From Anseranas semipalmata (Eukaryota > Chordata > Aves > Anseriformes > Anseranatidae): 64,000 bases of DNA. Position numbers and translations under genes: made by a program. Shown one piece after another: positions 48,076 through 60,271 of this stretch. The notes beneath the pieces are model-generated. The model was not told where the DNA came from. It saw nothing but the letters and a program-made list of their open reading frames with translations, and made no database searches. Every line of letters starts with the position of its first letter. The first letter of the stretch is position 1. Location: positions 136,066 to 200,065 of the forward strand of contig VXAA01006074.1 of assembly GCA_013399115.1 (NCBI GenBank). Direction: 5' to 3'.

Positions 48076-50123
48076 GGGAAGAGCAGAATAAAATATTTTC
48101 ATTTCTCTGTGTCTGATGAAATGGGAGCTTTCATCAAAATCCCTACTTCTTTTTGTCTAATAAATGTGTCTGAAAAATCCCAAACAAGGCATCCTTTAAA
48201 TGAGACTCTGAGTGACCATGTTTGCCAAGGAGATGTGTGAAGGGAAGCAAGACGATTCTCCTGACCAGCTTGTCTTTCCTCTGCTGCACTGCTTGGACTT
48301 CACCTTCCCCAGCTCCGGGGTGGTTTTCCACTGGTACAGTCACTCTGTGAGCTCCCTTTCTGCACATGCCTAGGCAGGGACACTGCACACACCGCTTTGC
48401 TGGGAGGAGGCCAGTTTTCTGCTCTCCAGCTGACTACGCCTTTACAACCAGTACTTCTGTGCAGTGGGGACGGGGACACTCATCAGCATGCATGAACAAA
48501 ACCTAGGCATTTAATTCGTAAGTGAAGCTTTATAGCCTCAGAGGGCTGGAGCACTGTCCCACAGTATCTGGCATAACCGGGCTCGTGGATAATTATGGCC
48601 TCTCCTTACCGCTCATACAAATTAAAATAGTTAACAAGGTAGTGGGTGCGGGTGGAAGAAAAGGAGCAGAAATGACAGCACCATAGGATTTCTTATCTCT
48701 TCGGAAGGTCACTTGCAGAAAGGTGTTTCCCCCAAAAGCATACATAAGCATCCCAAGGCGCATACAGAGGTGCGCAATGAAGCAGAGAGCAGCTGGGGCT
48801 CCAGCTGGCTGCAAATGACAAGGTGCTGGGAAAACTTCTCAGTTCAGAGGTGAAGTTTCCATACAAATCTAAAACTGAGACCCTAGGGGAGGAGGATCTT
48901 CAGGGAGGACATCAAGGGTAACATAAGGATGCACCAGCACAAGAAGCAGTGAAGTGAGCCCCCAGTAGCTTAGTGAGCCATGCACTGAGTGTGCAGAAGA
49001 TCAGAAGTAATTTTTTTTTTTTGCCTGAATCTTTCAAACACTGGGCCTCAAGTGTTGTTCACTAGCTGCTTTAAGGTGAGGCTTATTTTTCTGCTGGTAT
49101 TTGTTGTTGTTAATAACTTTGGCGGGATCTTGGCCTCATCCTAATATAAAGGGTAGGAAAAAAGCCCTGAAAACTCAGAAAATGTCTTTCAGGGCAGGAA
49201 ACTCATTTGGTTAATGCTAAAAGGATTTTCTAATACAACACATCTCTACAGTAGGGACACTTAATTCCTCTCAGAGCTGGGCTTAAATTTGTGCTTACCC
49301 TGAAAACGTATTAAATTAACATTTAAAAAAAAAAAAAAACAAACAAAAAAACCAAAACATTTTAGTTTAGGTGGGATACATCCTGTCATGTTCTATCTCA
49401 GTGCAGATGCATACTGAGAAGTTATGATAAATGCCTATTTATACCAGAAATACCAATAGGCCTTTAACTGTAGCAGTGTACATGATGCCACTCTAATTAA
49501 AATCGGTAAATGGGTATATTCAGTTTTTAATGAAAATATTCTTCCATGCATTGCCAATCTCTAGTAGCATTTCATTTTGTCTGTAGTGGACAAGGAATTA
49601 ATTACTTCAATTGGAGTTTAAATCCCCATGAATACACTGGTAATCAAAGACTTCTTCTATCAGCACTTAGAGGAGCTATTCTGCAATAAACAAATGGGCG
49701 GAGAGATGCTCTAACTGCAAAGTTGCTTTTGCTTTGGGAGTTGGACTGAATAAATGTTAGGTAGTTATGAGTATCCACCAGCTGGACTGAACTGTTTGTG
49801 CTTTGCAGGGGATTAGCCATAATGGCAAGACATCCTGAGTGCACATAATTAAGGAAAGCAACGAGGTGCTTTCAGAGCTGTGATTAGGTGGAGCAAGTTT
49901 TTTGTCATCACAGCATGGAAACGACCAGTCCTCCCCCAGGACTAATAGAAGAGCAAGAGAGGGAACTGCTCTGCACTAGGTGGCTGCCTTTGAATAGGAG
50001 GCCAGCTGAAGGGAAATGGGGCAAAAATCAGATGGGAGCACTACAGAATGGGGGCAAGGCTTTCCTTGTCTGCTGTCACTGCTGGGTTTGTGCCAGCCAC
50101 CCCCTGTCTCCTTTTCTGCCAGC
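48076..50123. other. Non-coding single-copy DNA
   Basis: Unique sequence. An A-rich tract lies at 49325-49339 with A-rich continuation to about 49358. The stretch 49480-49860 is repeat-free and AT-rich and is listed separately. No gene is recognised. Confidence 0.5.
49480..49860. promoter_or_regulatory. Candidate conserved non-coding element
   Basis: Repeat-free AT-rich sequence with clustered TAATTA, ATTAA and TCAATTGGAG words. Its texture is like developmental enhancers, but no direct evidence of conservation can be seen here. Confidence 0.15.
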
Positions 50124-50223
50124 GGAGGGAAGGCATGGCCTCCTCAAGGCTGATGTGTTTCAGCTGTCTTGGACACCTGCCTGAGGGTGAGAGAAACCAC
50201 CCTCCGGAGGTGCCTCTTCCTCC
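50124..50223. repeat. Palindromic hairpin repeat, copy B (diverged)
   Basis: Aligns with copy A at 36436-36536 across its full length, sharing 'tcttggaca', the following 'tga-g-tga' block and 'ggaggtgcc' with mostly transition differences. Its arms still pair in part: the left 'ggcctcctcaagg' region against the right 'ccggaggtgcc' region. It is more degraded as a hairpin than copy A. Finding two copies argues for a mobile element origin. Confidence 0.5.
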
Positions 50224-50872
50224 ATCAGCTGGACACTGGGCATGGAGTGCCGTGGTAGATGAGGTGGCTCCCCGGAATGGTCCGTGGTCACATTTCTGAA
50301 CTTTCTTTTGCAAAAGCCTTGATCTTTCTCTTGCTTGGCTCTGACTCAGTGTAACACCTGGAATTTAAAATACTGGGATTTGTTGTAGGATACAAGTTCT
50401 TATTTTCACTCAGTGCTTTGTGTGACATTTCAGGATAAGCCCCACAGAACAGTCCAATCACGGCAGTCTTCATAGCCTGCCCTCTTCTCTCTAGGTTTAA
50501 CATTCTGGTGATGTTCTTGCAGAATTCCCATGCCAGCAAATACCATCCCCCCTCCACTGCTAATACTGATAGAAAGCAAAGGCAGAGCAACCCTTGTGAT
50601 CTGGAACATGCGGCAGCCCAGGTTTCCAGGTGCTCCAAGAGAAAACCAGTCCCATTGTGCACTACGATTCTTTCTCATGGAGGGGGGAGGGAAGGAGCAA
50701 AGCATCTCAAATTCATTAAAGAATAAGTCCTTAAGATTTTAACAGTGGACTATGGAAGATGGTGTATGCTCCTGTGCAAGCAGATCATGGCGCTCGCTAG
50801 ATGCTAATGACTGCGAGCTTTTGGTGCAGATGTGTTGGCTACATTAAGCTTGATGAAAAGGAGGTTGGATTT
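50224..50872. other. Non-coding single-copy DNA
   Basis: No gene or repeat recognised between the hairpin repeat and the CR1. Confidence 0.5.
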
Positions 50873-51463
50873 CACAGAATCAGAGAATCATTTAGGTGGG
50901 AAAAGATCTTCAAGATTATCAAGTCCAACTATCCACCTAATACTACAAGTCCACTGATAAACCATGTCCTTTGGTGCCACGTCCACACGTCTCTTAAATG
51001 CCTTCAGGGATGGGGACTCCACCACTTTCCTGGGCAGCCCGTTGCAACGCCTCACCACCCTCTCCATGAAGAAATTCTTCCCGATATCCAATCTAAACCT
51101 CCACTGGTACAACTTCAGGTTGTTGCCTCATGTCCATCACTTGTCACCTGAGAAAAGAGACCAACACCCTCCTCGCTGCAACCTCCTTTCAGGCAGTGAT
51201 GGAGAGTGATGAGGTCTCCCCTCAGCCTCCTCTTCTCTAGACTAATCAGCCCCAGTTCCCTCAGCTGCTCCTCATAACTCTTGTTTTCCAGTCCCTTTAC
51301 CAGCTTTGCTGCTCTTCTCTGCACGCACTCGAGCAACTCAATGTCCTTTTTGTGGTGAGGGGCCCAAAACTGAACACCATAGTCAAGGTGCACTCTCACC
51401 GGTGCAGTGTACAAGGGGACAATCACTTCCCTAGTCCTGCTGGCCACACCGTTTCTGATACAA
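50873..51463 (-). mobile_element. CR1 LINE, 5'-truncated, fairly well preserved (minus orientation)
   Basis: The antisense 3' tail 'cacagaatcagagaatca' is at the left. On the minus strand 51463-51115 encodes the CR1 ORF2 C-terminal part: [68 protein letters not shown] and [10 protein letters not shown]. The remainder, [17 protein letters not shown] and [17 protein letters not shown], lies in a different frame (50888-51112), so there is a frameshift near 51112. The RT domain is missing through 5' truncation, and the copy cannot move by itself. The right edge is near 'gtttctgatacaa' at 51463. Confidence 0.95.
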
Positions 51464-54400
51464 AGTATTTCTGATTTCCACTGGCTCATTGGCATTGCAA
51501 TCCTCCATCATCCCAGCACTGCAAACAGCCATGGTGGTACCTGCCATCACCCCCATGGAGACTATCCTGCATGGTGCTAGGTGGCCAAGCAGCATGCTGA
51601 TGTGGGGCCATCCCAGCTCCCAGGCTCTCTTCTGGGCATCCTTCTCTGATGGGGCATGTCCCAGTTTGCCTCCTGAAGCCCATTGTCCAGTGCTCATCCC
51701 CTTAAATCTGCCTGGAGCTGTGACCAAGGGGGCTGACAAATCTCATGGGTGGTGCTTCAGGCGGGGCCCTGGCAGGAGCTGCAGTACCTTCAGAGTAAAA
51801 CAAAGCAGGTTGAGGAAAAGTGGGATCAGACTTTCAAAGGCTCAGTATGAACTGGCCAAGGTTCATCCTCTCCCACTGACAGCAGGTTGTTGTTCTCAAC
51901 TCACTGTTAGTTTTGTTCGTCTGCACTGAAAAGTCTTGATTGATGTTCAAGGAAAGATGCTTTGTTGATCCTGCTATAAAACAAGGACTTCCAGCAAATC
52001 ACCACCCAGAAAATTGGACAGTTTGCCATCACTACTGATCCTGATACTTGCTTTCTTTCCTGCTGTATGGTGTATTGTTTCAGTGAAAGAGATGTTGTGT
52101 GAATTGATAGGTGGAAAGTGTTATCTTCTAATTGTGTCTGTGAAAAAGCTAGGATCCTGATTACTTATGGGGCCACAGGACATCACTAGAATGACAGCCC
52201 CACAGTATATGCAACACAGATAGTGATTATATAGATGTCAGTAGGAAAGGAGTCACTAACTTAGTGCAGAACAGCATTAATGCCTTATTTTTTGATATTG
52301 TATATGAGATTTAACTGTGCCTCTAGATTCATCAGGACCATTCAGTGGGGAGGTACTCACTAAAATCATTCTCATTCTTTGCACATGCAATTTTACCTTA
52401 TTCCACACACCAACATAAAAGTTGAATATCAGACAATCTCTGAGCTGCAGACTTGAGCTCAGTATCACCATATTGCTTACCCCTCTCCTGCTCTGTGTAC
52501 ATCTATTCTTGACAGCACTCAGCCAGGCTAATGGGCTCCACGGACCAGCCACTCTTGTGCTCTTCATGGCCTGGCTTGAGAGCTTAGCCTGATCTCTATC
52601 TTGTTCTCCACAAGTGGTGCTTGCAAAGGAACACAGCCTCACCACAACAAGCCCCTTTCTCGTAACACTCAGAAGAGCAGAAAACAGAGTAAATCCATGT
52701 CCAAAGCAATGGAACTAATAAAGGGCTCCTTTTTCCTGGCTCATAATATGATTTATTTCCCAAGAAACATCATGTTCCACTTGCTCTACTCCTGCATTTC
52801 GTAAACTTTTAAATGAAGTTACCCATTTTGGTCAGCTTCTGCAGACTTTCTGTATATGCTGTGTTGCCATAGGAAAAATATTATCTTCTCTCTGAATGTT
52901 TTCGTGAGTGTGATGAATTTTTCCTGTAGCTTATTCTCTATCTGCTAAACAGTATATATTCTATTAAACAACTTTATTTTAGTCATGTTACTAATATCCC
53001 TTTTCTTTCTGAAAGTAAACACGACCTGGTAAACAGTACTGACTCCAAAGTCTTGAAAAAATAAAGATATTTCATGCAGTTTTTAATTTGACTTTCATTA
53101 AGTTTGTTTCTATCACTTTTTCAAAAGTTTCCATCTGACTGTTTAGCCAGCAATGCAGCTAGGAAAGTTATTTTCTTTTCCCCTGACATGATGCTGTCTT
53201 TGTAGATAGAGTTCTGGGTTTGTTAGAAAGTGCAGGGATAAATAAATACCTCCTCCTGTTCCCAGCCTTATTAGGGACATGGTGTTGTATTTTCACAACA
53301 TGCCCATTGAAATTAGTGGGAGATGGAGACTCACAGTCTCTGACAGGAACAGAGGCCTCAGTAAAAGAAGAGCAAGAACTGCAGAAGAAAAACGTTTGGT
53401 ATGAAGTTAAAAGAAAGTGTTTGTTTTCATTAGAAGATCTTTGCAATACTTGCATTTTGCAGCAGGCCGGAGAGAAATGCAAGCATTACAACAAACTGTT
53501 CTCACGGCAAGGAGGATCTTGTTGCACATTAATTACTCCAGGAGGTTTTTTGATGTTTGATGGTCATTTTTGCGTTAGCACAATCAACAATATCAGTTTG
53601 GTAGAAATATGAAGGGGAAAGAAAGCCTGAAGACCTGCTGAGAAATGCAATTTCACTGAATGTAAATTGTCTGAGCAAAGGTCCAGGAGCAGACATGGCA
53701 CAACCCAATGTTTTACTCAAAGGAAATCCCCTTAAGAAATTTGTCAGGATGAAGTTGATGTAAAGAGACGAGTTCAGAGATAGCACTGAGCATTCATAGA
53801 AAAGTGCTGACTGACTAAAGACTAGGATTTATTGGAAATCAGGCTGTGGAGGACCATGCACTTGAAATGCAGAGGTTGCCATCCAAATATGATGAAAAGA
53901 TGCACATTGACTGGAGAGGCAAAGGATCAAAGTGGGGTATTTGCAAGAAGTGTCTGTTCAGGATGGGTGGAAAACAACAGCCAAATCTTTTAATGTGACA
54001 GTGACCTCCCTGCCTGCAAAAAGAAACTTCTGTGCCATTCTCCTTCCTCCCACACTATCCAGCTCCCTGTTCCCTTCCTGGAAGAAAGTGAGAAAACAGA
54101 TTTTCCCTTAGGGGCCATGCGTGAAGAATTCATTCAAGGGGCAACTGAGCAAAAATAAATGAGAAAAGAAAGCAGCAGAATTTGTGGGTGACTGAAAATG
54201 TGGTGGAAGAAGAGTTAAAGGTTGCAAGGAACAGTTCCTGAGAGATAGAAAAGGCTGAGATTTTGTCCATGAAAATAAATAAAGGGAAGCAGAGGAGCAA
54301 AATGAGGAGGTAAGGTATGTTCTGCTGCATGGTGTGATGAAGATGTTATTAAGGTTTCCATTGATGGAGAAATTAAACACATGCCGAAACCCTGCAGCCC

Positions 54401-57400
54401 CGAAGAACAAAAAATCTAAAAATCATGCTTGAGGTTCTCCTGCAAGATCACAGACCAGTAAGTTCACAGTTAACATGTCTGTTCAGGGGCTAGTGCATGA
54501 AGATTGTCCTGTCCCTACCAAGAGGCAGGCAGTGCTCAGCTGTTCGCCGTACGTGGGCTGGCACAGATCAGCTCTGCCCACCGATGGAGCCCTGTCTGCA
54601 TGGAGTGGCTTTATCGGCACAGGGCCAGCCTGGCTGGTGGGTCTGGGCAACAGTGGGATTCGTGAAAATTAAGTTAGGGGGAGCCCAGGTGTGTCTTTAG
54701 CTATAGGACAAAATCCCTTAGCTCTTTCTCCCTGAAATTAAAGCCTGATGCTGCAGTTTTTAAATCACATACCAACCAGCATCACAGGCAAAATGGAGCT
54801 GCTAGAAGGTGTAGGGGTTGCAGTGAGGGGATGACACCCTGCGTATATTTATGACTAAGCATCTGGTTATTTGTAGGTGACACAGCAGCAGAGAATTTTT
54901 AGTAACATTCAAATTCTGTGCTTTTCTCCAACTGACCCAAAATAAAAGACTGGCTGTATTTGTCTCAGGATGTGATGGAAGACTAATGCAGGATGCAAAG
55001 GAAGTGTAAATACTGTTCTAGCTCCATGAAGCTTACAGGCTGCATATTTCTAGTTTTATTCACTGAGGCACCTTCAGGTTACTGGCTATGGCAAATATTA
55101 ATTAAGCAAAGAGAGTGCTTGACCTATTGAACAGTGTTCTGCAGTTATAATCATTTAGGGCAATAAAAACATAAATCAATAACATCAGGAATTTAGTGTT
55201 CATTGCAAGATTTACTTCAGATCATCTGAATAATTTCAAATGTATCTGAGTGAGAGGGGTAGGTCAAATACATTATGCAGCACAAAATTAGCCTACTCTG
55301 ACATTTTCACAATGGATGAACTTCCAAGAGCAGAGGGGATGATGACAATAGCTTGTGTCCCTCATGATTAGTACATTGTCGAGTAGCATATCTGGTTCCT
55401 AAAATCCCTGTTTAACATGCAGACTATGACATATTTAACAAATCAGGGGAAATACATCAAAAGGTATGAATATTTTGATAAAGAATAAAGCCTAATTTAC
55501 TTCTCAGTATTTTCTGATTGCTTTTTGTCAGCCATTCAGCTGGGCAGGTCGATCACTTAAAGCTTGTGCAGAGCAGTGATGGTGCCCTGCAGCATGGCCC
55601 AGGCTGCCAGGCCGGGTTGGATGCTGAGCAAGGTGCAGCACTTGAGGAAGCAGCCGAGCAGCGTGTTTCAGCCTGCAGCCCTTGTACCATGTGCCTTTTC
55701 CCACATTTTGCATGCTCACTCCTGCGTGGGCTTTCAGCATACTCCTCAGCCCTATGAAGTTTGCAGCAGATTGTTTCTGATTCAGATCCCACCCACTAAA
55801 AATCACACACGTTTTTTGTACACTGTAAATACACATCCACCACACACCTCCTGATGCCAGGCAGTCCCATAATACACTTATTCAGCATGTGTGATGGGGT
55901 ACAAGGCCTGGAAGGATTGCTGTGATCATCTAGCCTGTCATGCGGCATGGTGCGGGCTGGCGGACCATCCCAGATGAATCATTGTCTGAATTATTTGGCA
56001 ACACTGAGACAGGCACTTAATATTTTCTTTAAAAATTCTGGTCATGCAACAGGTGCCATCAGCACTAGCAACATGCCACAGTGCTTAATTCCTCTTAGCA
56101 ATAAATTTGTATATGTTTATGTTATATCTGACTGTATTTAGATTAAAAATAGGTGTTTATTTTGAGTGTCCTTTCTCCGATTAAGTAAGGAAAGCTTGTG
56201 ACGAACTTAGTGCTTAACCTCTGTTTAACAACCTGAGAACTCCCATAGTATCTTGACATTTTCCAAACTGCTAACGTTCACACTTCATGGTGGACCTGGT
56301 CCAATTTTTCATCCTTCTCTTCCATTTGTAGTTCCAAAGGTCACACATTTGTCTTTGCCTAGTCCCGAGAGCTCATGTTCAGCTGGTTGGTCACCACCAT
56401 CCACACAACTTCCTCAAAGTCTCATTCAAAGAAAGTTTGCTCTGAACATACGCCTTCCCCTCTCCACACCATAGGTACCCCTGGAGCCTATGGGTTTGCT
56501 TGGAGAAGAAGCTCAAGCCCCACAAGAAGCCAGGTCTCCACAGTGGACCCACCACTGTGTGCCCTTTTTCACTGAAAGATTCCTTGGCTCCCCACTGCCA
56601 AAGCAGACTGATTTCTACCCTTACTAACTCCTCTTACTTGCATGTATTAATTTTGAGGGAATCATGAGTATACCACTGCATGATGCTGACTTTGAGAATG
56701 CTCCTTATCTTAGCCTGAGAAGAATGAAGGTTTGGGGGATACTCAACCTGCCACTGCCACCTGGCTTCTGTCCAGTATAATTTTCATCTAAAATAGACAT
56801 GCAATGGAAGAGGTTTTTTTTTTTTTTTCCCCTGGTGAAAATGCCAGAAGATCAGCTGTTCGCACTCTATCCTTAATTATGTATCAAAGGAACATCCTGT
56901 TCCCACAATATTTTACGTACTGGCCAGCCAACGGGATAAATTAATGCAGGAACAGACAGGGAACAAAGCTGGGGGAAAAATAAGAGAAGATGGTGAAACA
57001 AAGGAAAGCTGTGCCATGTAGGATGGAGGAAAAAAAAAAAGAAAAAAAAAGAAAGATGGCAGATGAGAGGTGCCAGGAAATAATAATACTGAGAAGAGAC
57101 ACATGCTTCAAACCACTGAGAGAAACAGAACGATGCAGTGGAAAGGAAGAAGAACTCCAGCATATGCAGATGCAAAACACAGAGAAGCATCCAGCCGTCT
57201 CCATCTTCATGTCTGTTCCCATATCCTCACCCTACAGGAGTCAGTGAAGGGTTCTTCATCTTCCCAGCAGCTGCTCAGTGTCTGCGTGTCCATGTCCTGG
57301 TGCACCCAGTGGTGCCCGCCATCTTCCACCTCCCACCTTCTCAAGCAACTATCTGGCTCGTCACCCTGGCTCATATGCCTGGCATCCCATGAGTAAGTCT

Positions 57401-57781
57401 GCTTACGTCCTGAGAAATGAAAAAATAAAAGGCTTGATTTATTTGCTGAAGACCTTATATCAAATATGTGGAGAAGCTGCACTGAGACACCTGGTCTCCA
57501 GTCTTTCAGACTTTTTTTCTTTTATCCTTTAGATGATTGTCTCCAAGCTCTGGTCCATGGTGCACCAAAGGGGACAAGAAATAATCTTCAGTACCATTTT
57601 GACTCCCCATTTGTCTCTTACAGGTTAGATAGAGAGGGTGCAGAGGGGCACTGTCTGGGTTGGCAGCTGTGTCTGAAAACTGCTGACACCGACACCTCCA
57701 CATCTCTATTTGGAGGGCCCCGATCCCATAAGGAATGCATGGAACCTTTACCATCATTGTCCTCTTTCCTCTGAAAAGCCA
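51464..57781. other. Non-coding single-copy DNA
   Basis: Unique sequence, AT-rich at 52800-53120 and 54880-55500. At 55890-55945 'ggcctggaaggattgctgtg' and 'gatcatctagcctgtc' vaguely resemble an antisense CR1 3' end but are too diverged to call firmly. T-run at about 56814-56829 and an A-rich tract at 57028-57053. No exon or RNA gene is recognised. Confidence 0.45.
57028..57053. repeat. A-rich tract
   Basis: A runs split by single G bases. No retrotransposon body is recognised beside it. Confidence 0.9.
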
Positions 57782-58045
57782 GTGACCAGAGACAGCAGAA
57801 GAAAAACCCAGATCCTTTAGCAGCAAAACAAGGTTGAGAAAATCACAGCAAAGCTTCTGTGTGCTCGTTAACAGGAGCTTTAATCTAGAAGAATGGAAAC
57901 AGACCAAATGGTTTATTTGCCTACGCCAAACTGATTGCTGCTACACAGGAACGTTTGTCTGTGAAACTCCAAAGCTCTTGATGACAGATGCAGTTTTCAG
58001 AGCAAGGTAACAGTTGTGGTTGCTGTAGTGAATTCAGCGTGGTAT
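57782..58045 (+). repeat. Diverged duplicated segment, copy 1
   Basis: Aligns in the same orientation with 59318-59550, about 1.5 kb downstream. Two blocks are clear: 'gaccagagacagcagaagaa' followed by 'aacaagg' and 'agcttctg', and later 'gaaactccaaagctcttgatg' with 'gatgcagttttcaga' and 'gtgaattcagcg'. Divergence is substantial, roughly 30% by eye. It is either an old local duplication or two copies of an unrecognised repeat. Confidence 0.5.
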
Positions 58046-59317
58046 CAGTTTCAGGCAAGGATACAGGAATAGATGTGGCAGCGGAAACAGTGGGATGCAG
58101 CGAGGATGGAAATGCACTGTGCTCCTTACTATATCTACGCTTTTCAGACCAAAGGCAGGAGTACATCCAAACCATCACCCACAAGGAAAAGGAGGGGCAG
58201 GGCAGGACTCTGTGTCTTGGATGTACTTTGTTTCTCTGGGTTTTCATCTGCATATGCCAGTCTGTCATCATCTGCATCATGCTATTTCTCCCCCTGGTTC
58301 GGATTATGAGTTTTTCTTTGTTGTATCGGAACCACATTTGAATGCACCTTCACAATCACACGAAGCAAACGAGCTTCCAGCCACCACTGCTAACGTGTTC
58401 AAGCACCATTGCCCGTGCATCTTCACTCAAAGAACCCTTTGCCTCTTGTAAAACACCTGCATGCATGCACACACATCCGCAGAGGAAAAGACCCGAATTG
58501 CAACCTGCTGGGCAAACAGAGCCTTCAGGTGGAGGGAAAGGAGGGAGCTGCAGCGGCTGAAATAAAGGCAAAGAAATGCTTTACCCTTTAACAGAGCTGC
58601 TGGAATATATGCTGATCGTTTGGCTTGGTTGTGCTGCTTCGTGCTGGCTTCAGACTCTGTTCTGGGCACGGACACCTGGGAGGGTCTTTGTGCTGCAGAG
58701 TGTGTTTGTCAGTGGCTAGTCCTTGCCAGTGTTGACTGTGAGGCTGAACTGAGAGTAGATCAAGCTGAATTGTTACTTTTGCCGGATTTGACTAATTATC
58801 ATTAACAGGATAGCACTTTGCAGGCTCTCGAGAGCAGAAATTCAGGGTCAGTGGTTGAATTCTTTATTTCTCATATGAAAGATGAATTATTTTGAAGCTG
58901 AACTTTGCATACAGTTTCTTATCCTCTTTCTATTCATCACCTTGTTGGCCTTGGAGAAAAAAATGACCAGCTGACATAGAAGACATGACCTGGAGCAATC
59001 TTTAGCTACTCATTTCTTAAACATACCATTTCTTATAGAAAGCATTTAATTTGTGTCTTTATTTGCACGTATTTCCCAATATATTAAATTATTCCATTGG
59101 TCAGTTCTGTTACTTCATCAACCCCCTTTCTGTTCTTGTAGCAACATTTGGGTCACAAATGCAGTAACTGAAGAACAAGCAGTTGCCCTGATTCTGGCTC
59201 TAATGAAATTTGTTAGGTCCTGATTGAGCTGCTACAACAAGGATGCATGACACGCGTGTTGTTTTAATAACAAATTTTCTCTTTTGCACATTCCTCGTCC
59301 TCTCCCTTCACTTGCCG
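58046..59317. other. Non-coding single-copy DNA
   Basis: Overlapping open frames on both strands at 57988-58570 carry no recognised domain. No repeat is recognised in this interval. Confidence 0.45.
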
Positions 59318-59550
59318 AGAGACCACAGACGACAGAAGAAGGGCCCAAGGCCTTCAGCAACCAAGCAAGGCAGCAAAACCTAGAACAATGCTTCTGCACC
59401 CTTTGCTAGATGTGCCTCGGCTTCAGGCCCAGGGGCCAAGCCCTGTGCTTGCCCGTGCCAGCCTTTGCCTCCAAAACATCTTGACTCATGATGGCAAATG
59501 CAGTTTTCAGAATTGGGCAAAACTTCTGATGATTGAATTTAGTGCGCTAT
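59318..59550 (+). repeat. Diverged duplicated segment, copy 2
   Basis: Partner of 57782-58045. Matching blocks include 'gaccacagacgacagaagaa', 'aagcaagg', 'atgcttctg', 'cctccaaaacatcttga', 'aatgcagttttcagaa' and 'tgaatttagtgcgct'. Confidence 0.5.
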
Positions 59551-59840
59551 TAAAAACAGGTTCTAATTACTTGTGGTTCATAAGGCTTATTTCTTCTCAG
59601 AGCAAACACAGAGAAATTTGTGATTTTTTGTTCTCTTCTGGTTTATGCTGATAAAATGACATTTCAGAAAAAGGTGGGAAACATGGAGACAGTTGATTAC
59701 CTATTTTAGTGAGCCTTACTCTGTCACATTATTGAACTTGAAAAATGTGATTAAATTCATAAATGACGGTACACCTTTGCAGAGCTTTTCTCATTCAAAA
59801 CATTATTAAAGTGTTAATTAATTTATCCTACTTCCACTGT
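59551..59840. other. AT-rich single-copy DNA
   Basis: No gene or repeat recognised. Its right end contains TTAATTAATTTA-type words just before the 15-bp tandem repeat. Confidence 0.5.
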
Positions 59841-59884
59841 CACATACTAATATTACACATACTAATATTACACATACTAATATT
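59841..59884. repeat. 15-bp tandem repeat, three units, abutting CR1
   Basis: The unit cacatactaatatta is repeated three times, the last unit one base short. The third unit runs directly into the first CR1 codons (TGC CTA ACC). The array may predate the insertion or may have formed at the 5' junction when the element integrated. Confidence 0.95.
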
Positions 59885-60270
59885 GCCTAACCAATCTGGT
59901 GGCCTTCTATGATGGAGTGACGGCATCGGTGGACAAAGGAAGGGCGACGGACGTGATCTACCTCGACTTGAGCAAAGCCTTTGACATGGTCCCTCACCAC
60001 ATTCTTCTCTCTAAATTGGAGAGGTATGGATTTGAAGGATGGACTGTTAGGTGGATTAGGAATTGGTTGGCTGGTCGCAGCCAAAGGGTTGTCGTCAATG
60101 GTTCTATGTCTGGGTGGAGGCCGGTCACAAGCGGTGTCCCTCAGGGGTCGGTCTTGGGACCGGTGCTCTTCAACATTTTTATTAATGACATAGACGACGG
60201 AATCGAGTGCACCCTCAGCAAGTTTGCGGACGACACCAAGCTGAGCGGTGCAGTTGATACCATAGAGGGA
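59884..60270 (+). mobile_element. CR1 LINE reverse transcriptase fragment, open frame, both ends truncated
   Basis: The plus strand has an open frame over the palm of a CR1 (jockey-clade) reverse transcriptase. Motifs appear in order: [29 protein letters not shown] (motif A, catalytic Asp near 59965), [44 protein letters not shown] (motif B), and [11 protein letters not shown] (motif C, FADD at 60223-60234, the catalytic pair). No stop occurs before the N at 60271. The fingers domain, thumb, C-terminus and 3' UTR are missing. The loss of the left part is normal 5' truncation. The loss of the 3' end is not, since CR1 integrates from its 3' end. An assembly join at the N is the likely cause. 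Confidence 0.96.
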
Positions 60271-60271
60271 N
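60271..60271. other. Single ambiguous base at CR1 break
   Basis: A lone N marks the exact boundary where CR1 sequence stops and unrelated sequence starts. It probably stands for a collapsed or unsized gap rather than a heterozygous base. Confidence 0.9.

Noticed and set aside
55890..55945. Possible CR1 3' end scrap
   Set aside because: Only 'ggcctggaagga' and 'gatcatctagcc' resemble the family. The match is too short and diverged to call as a feature.
57988..58571. Plus-strand frame with a hydrophobic C-terminal stretch
   Set aside because: Frames overlap on both strands, no splice sites or homology are apparent, and the left end lies in a duplicated non-coding segment.
59841..59884. CRISPR-like array
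   Set aside because: The three units are contiguous with no spacers. It is a simple tandem repeat in a vertebrate genome.
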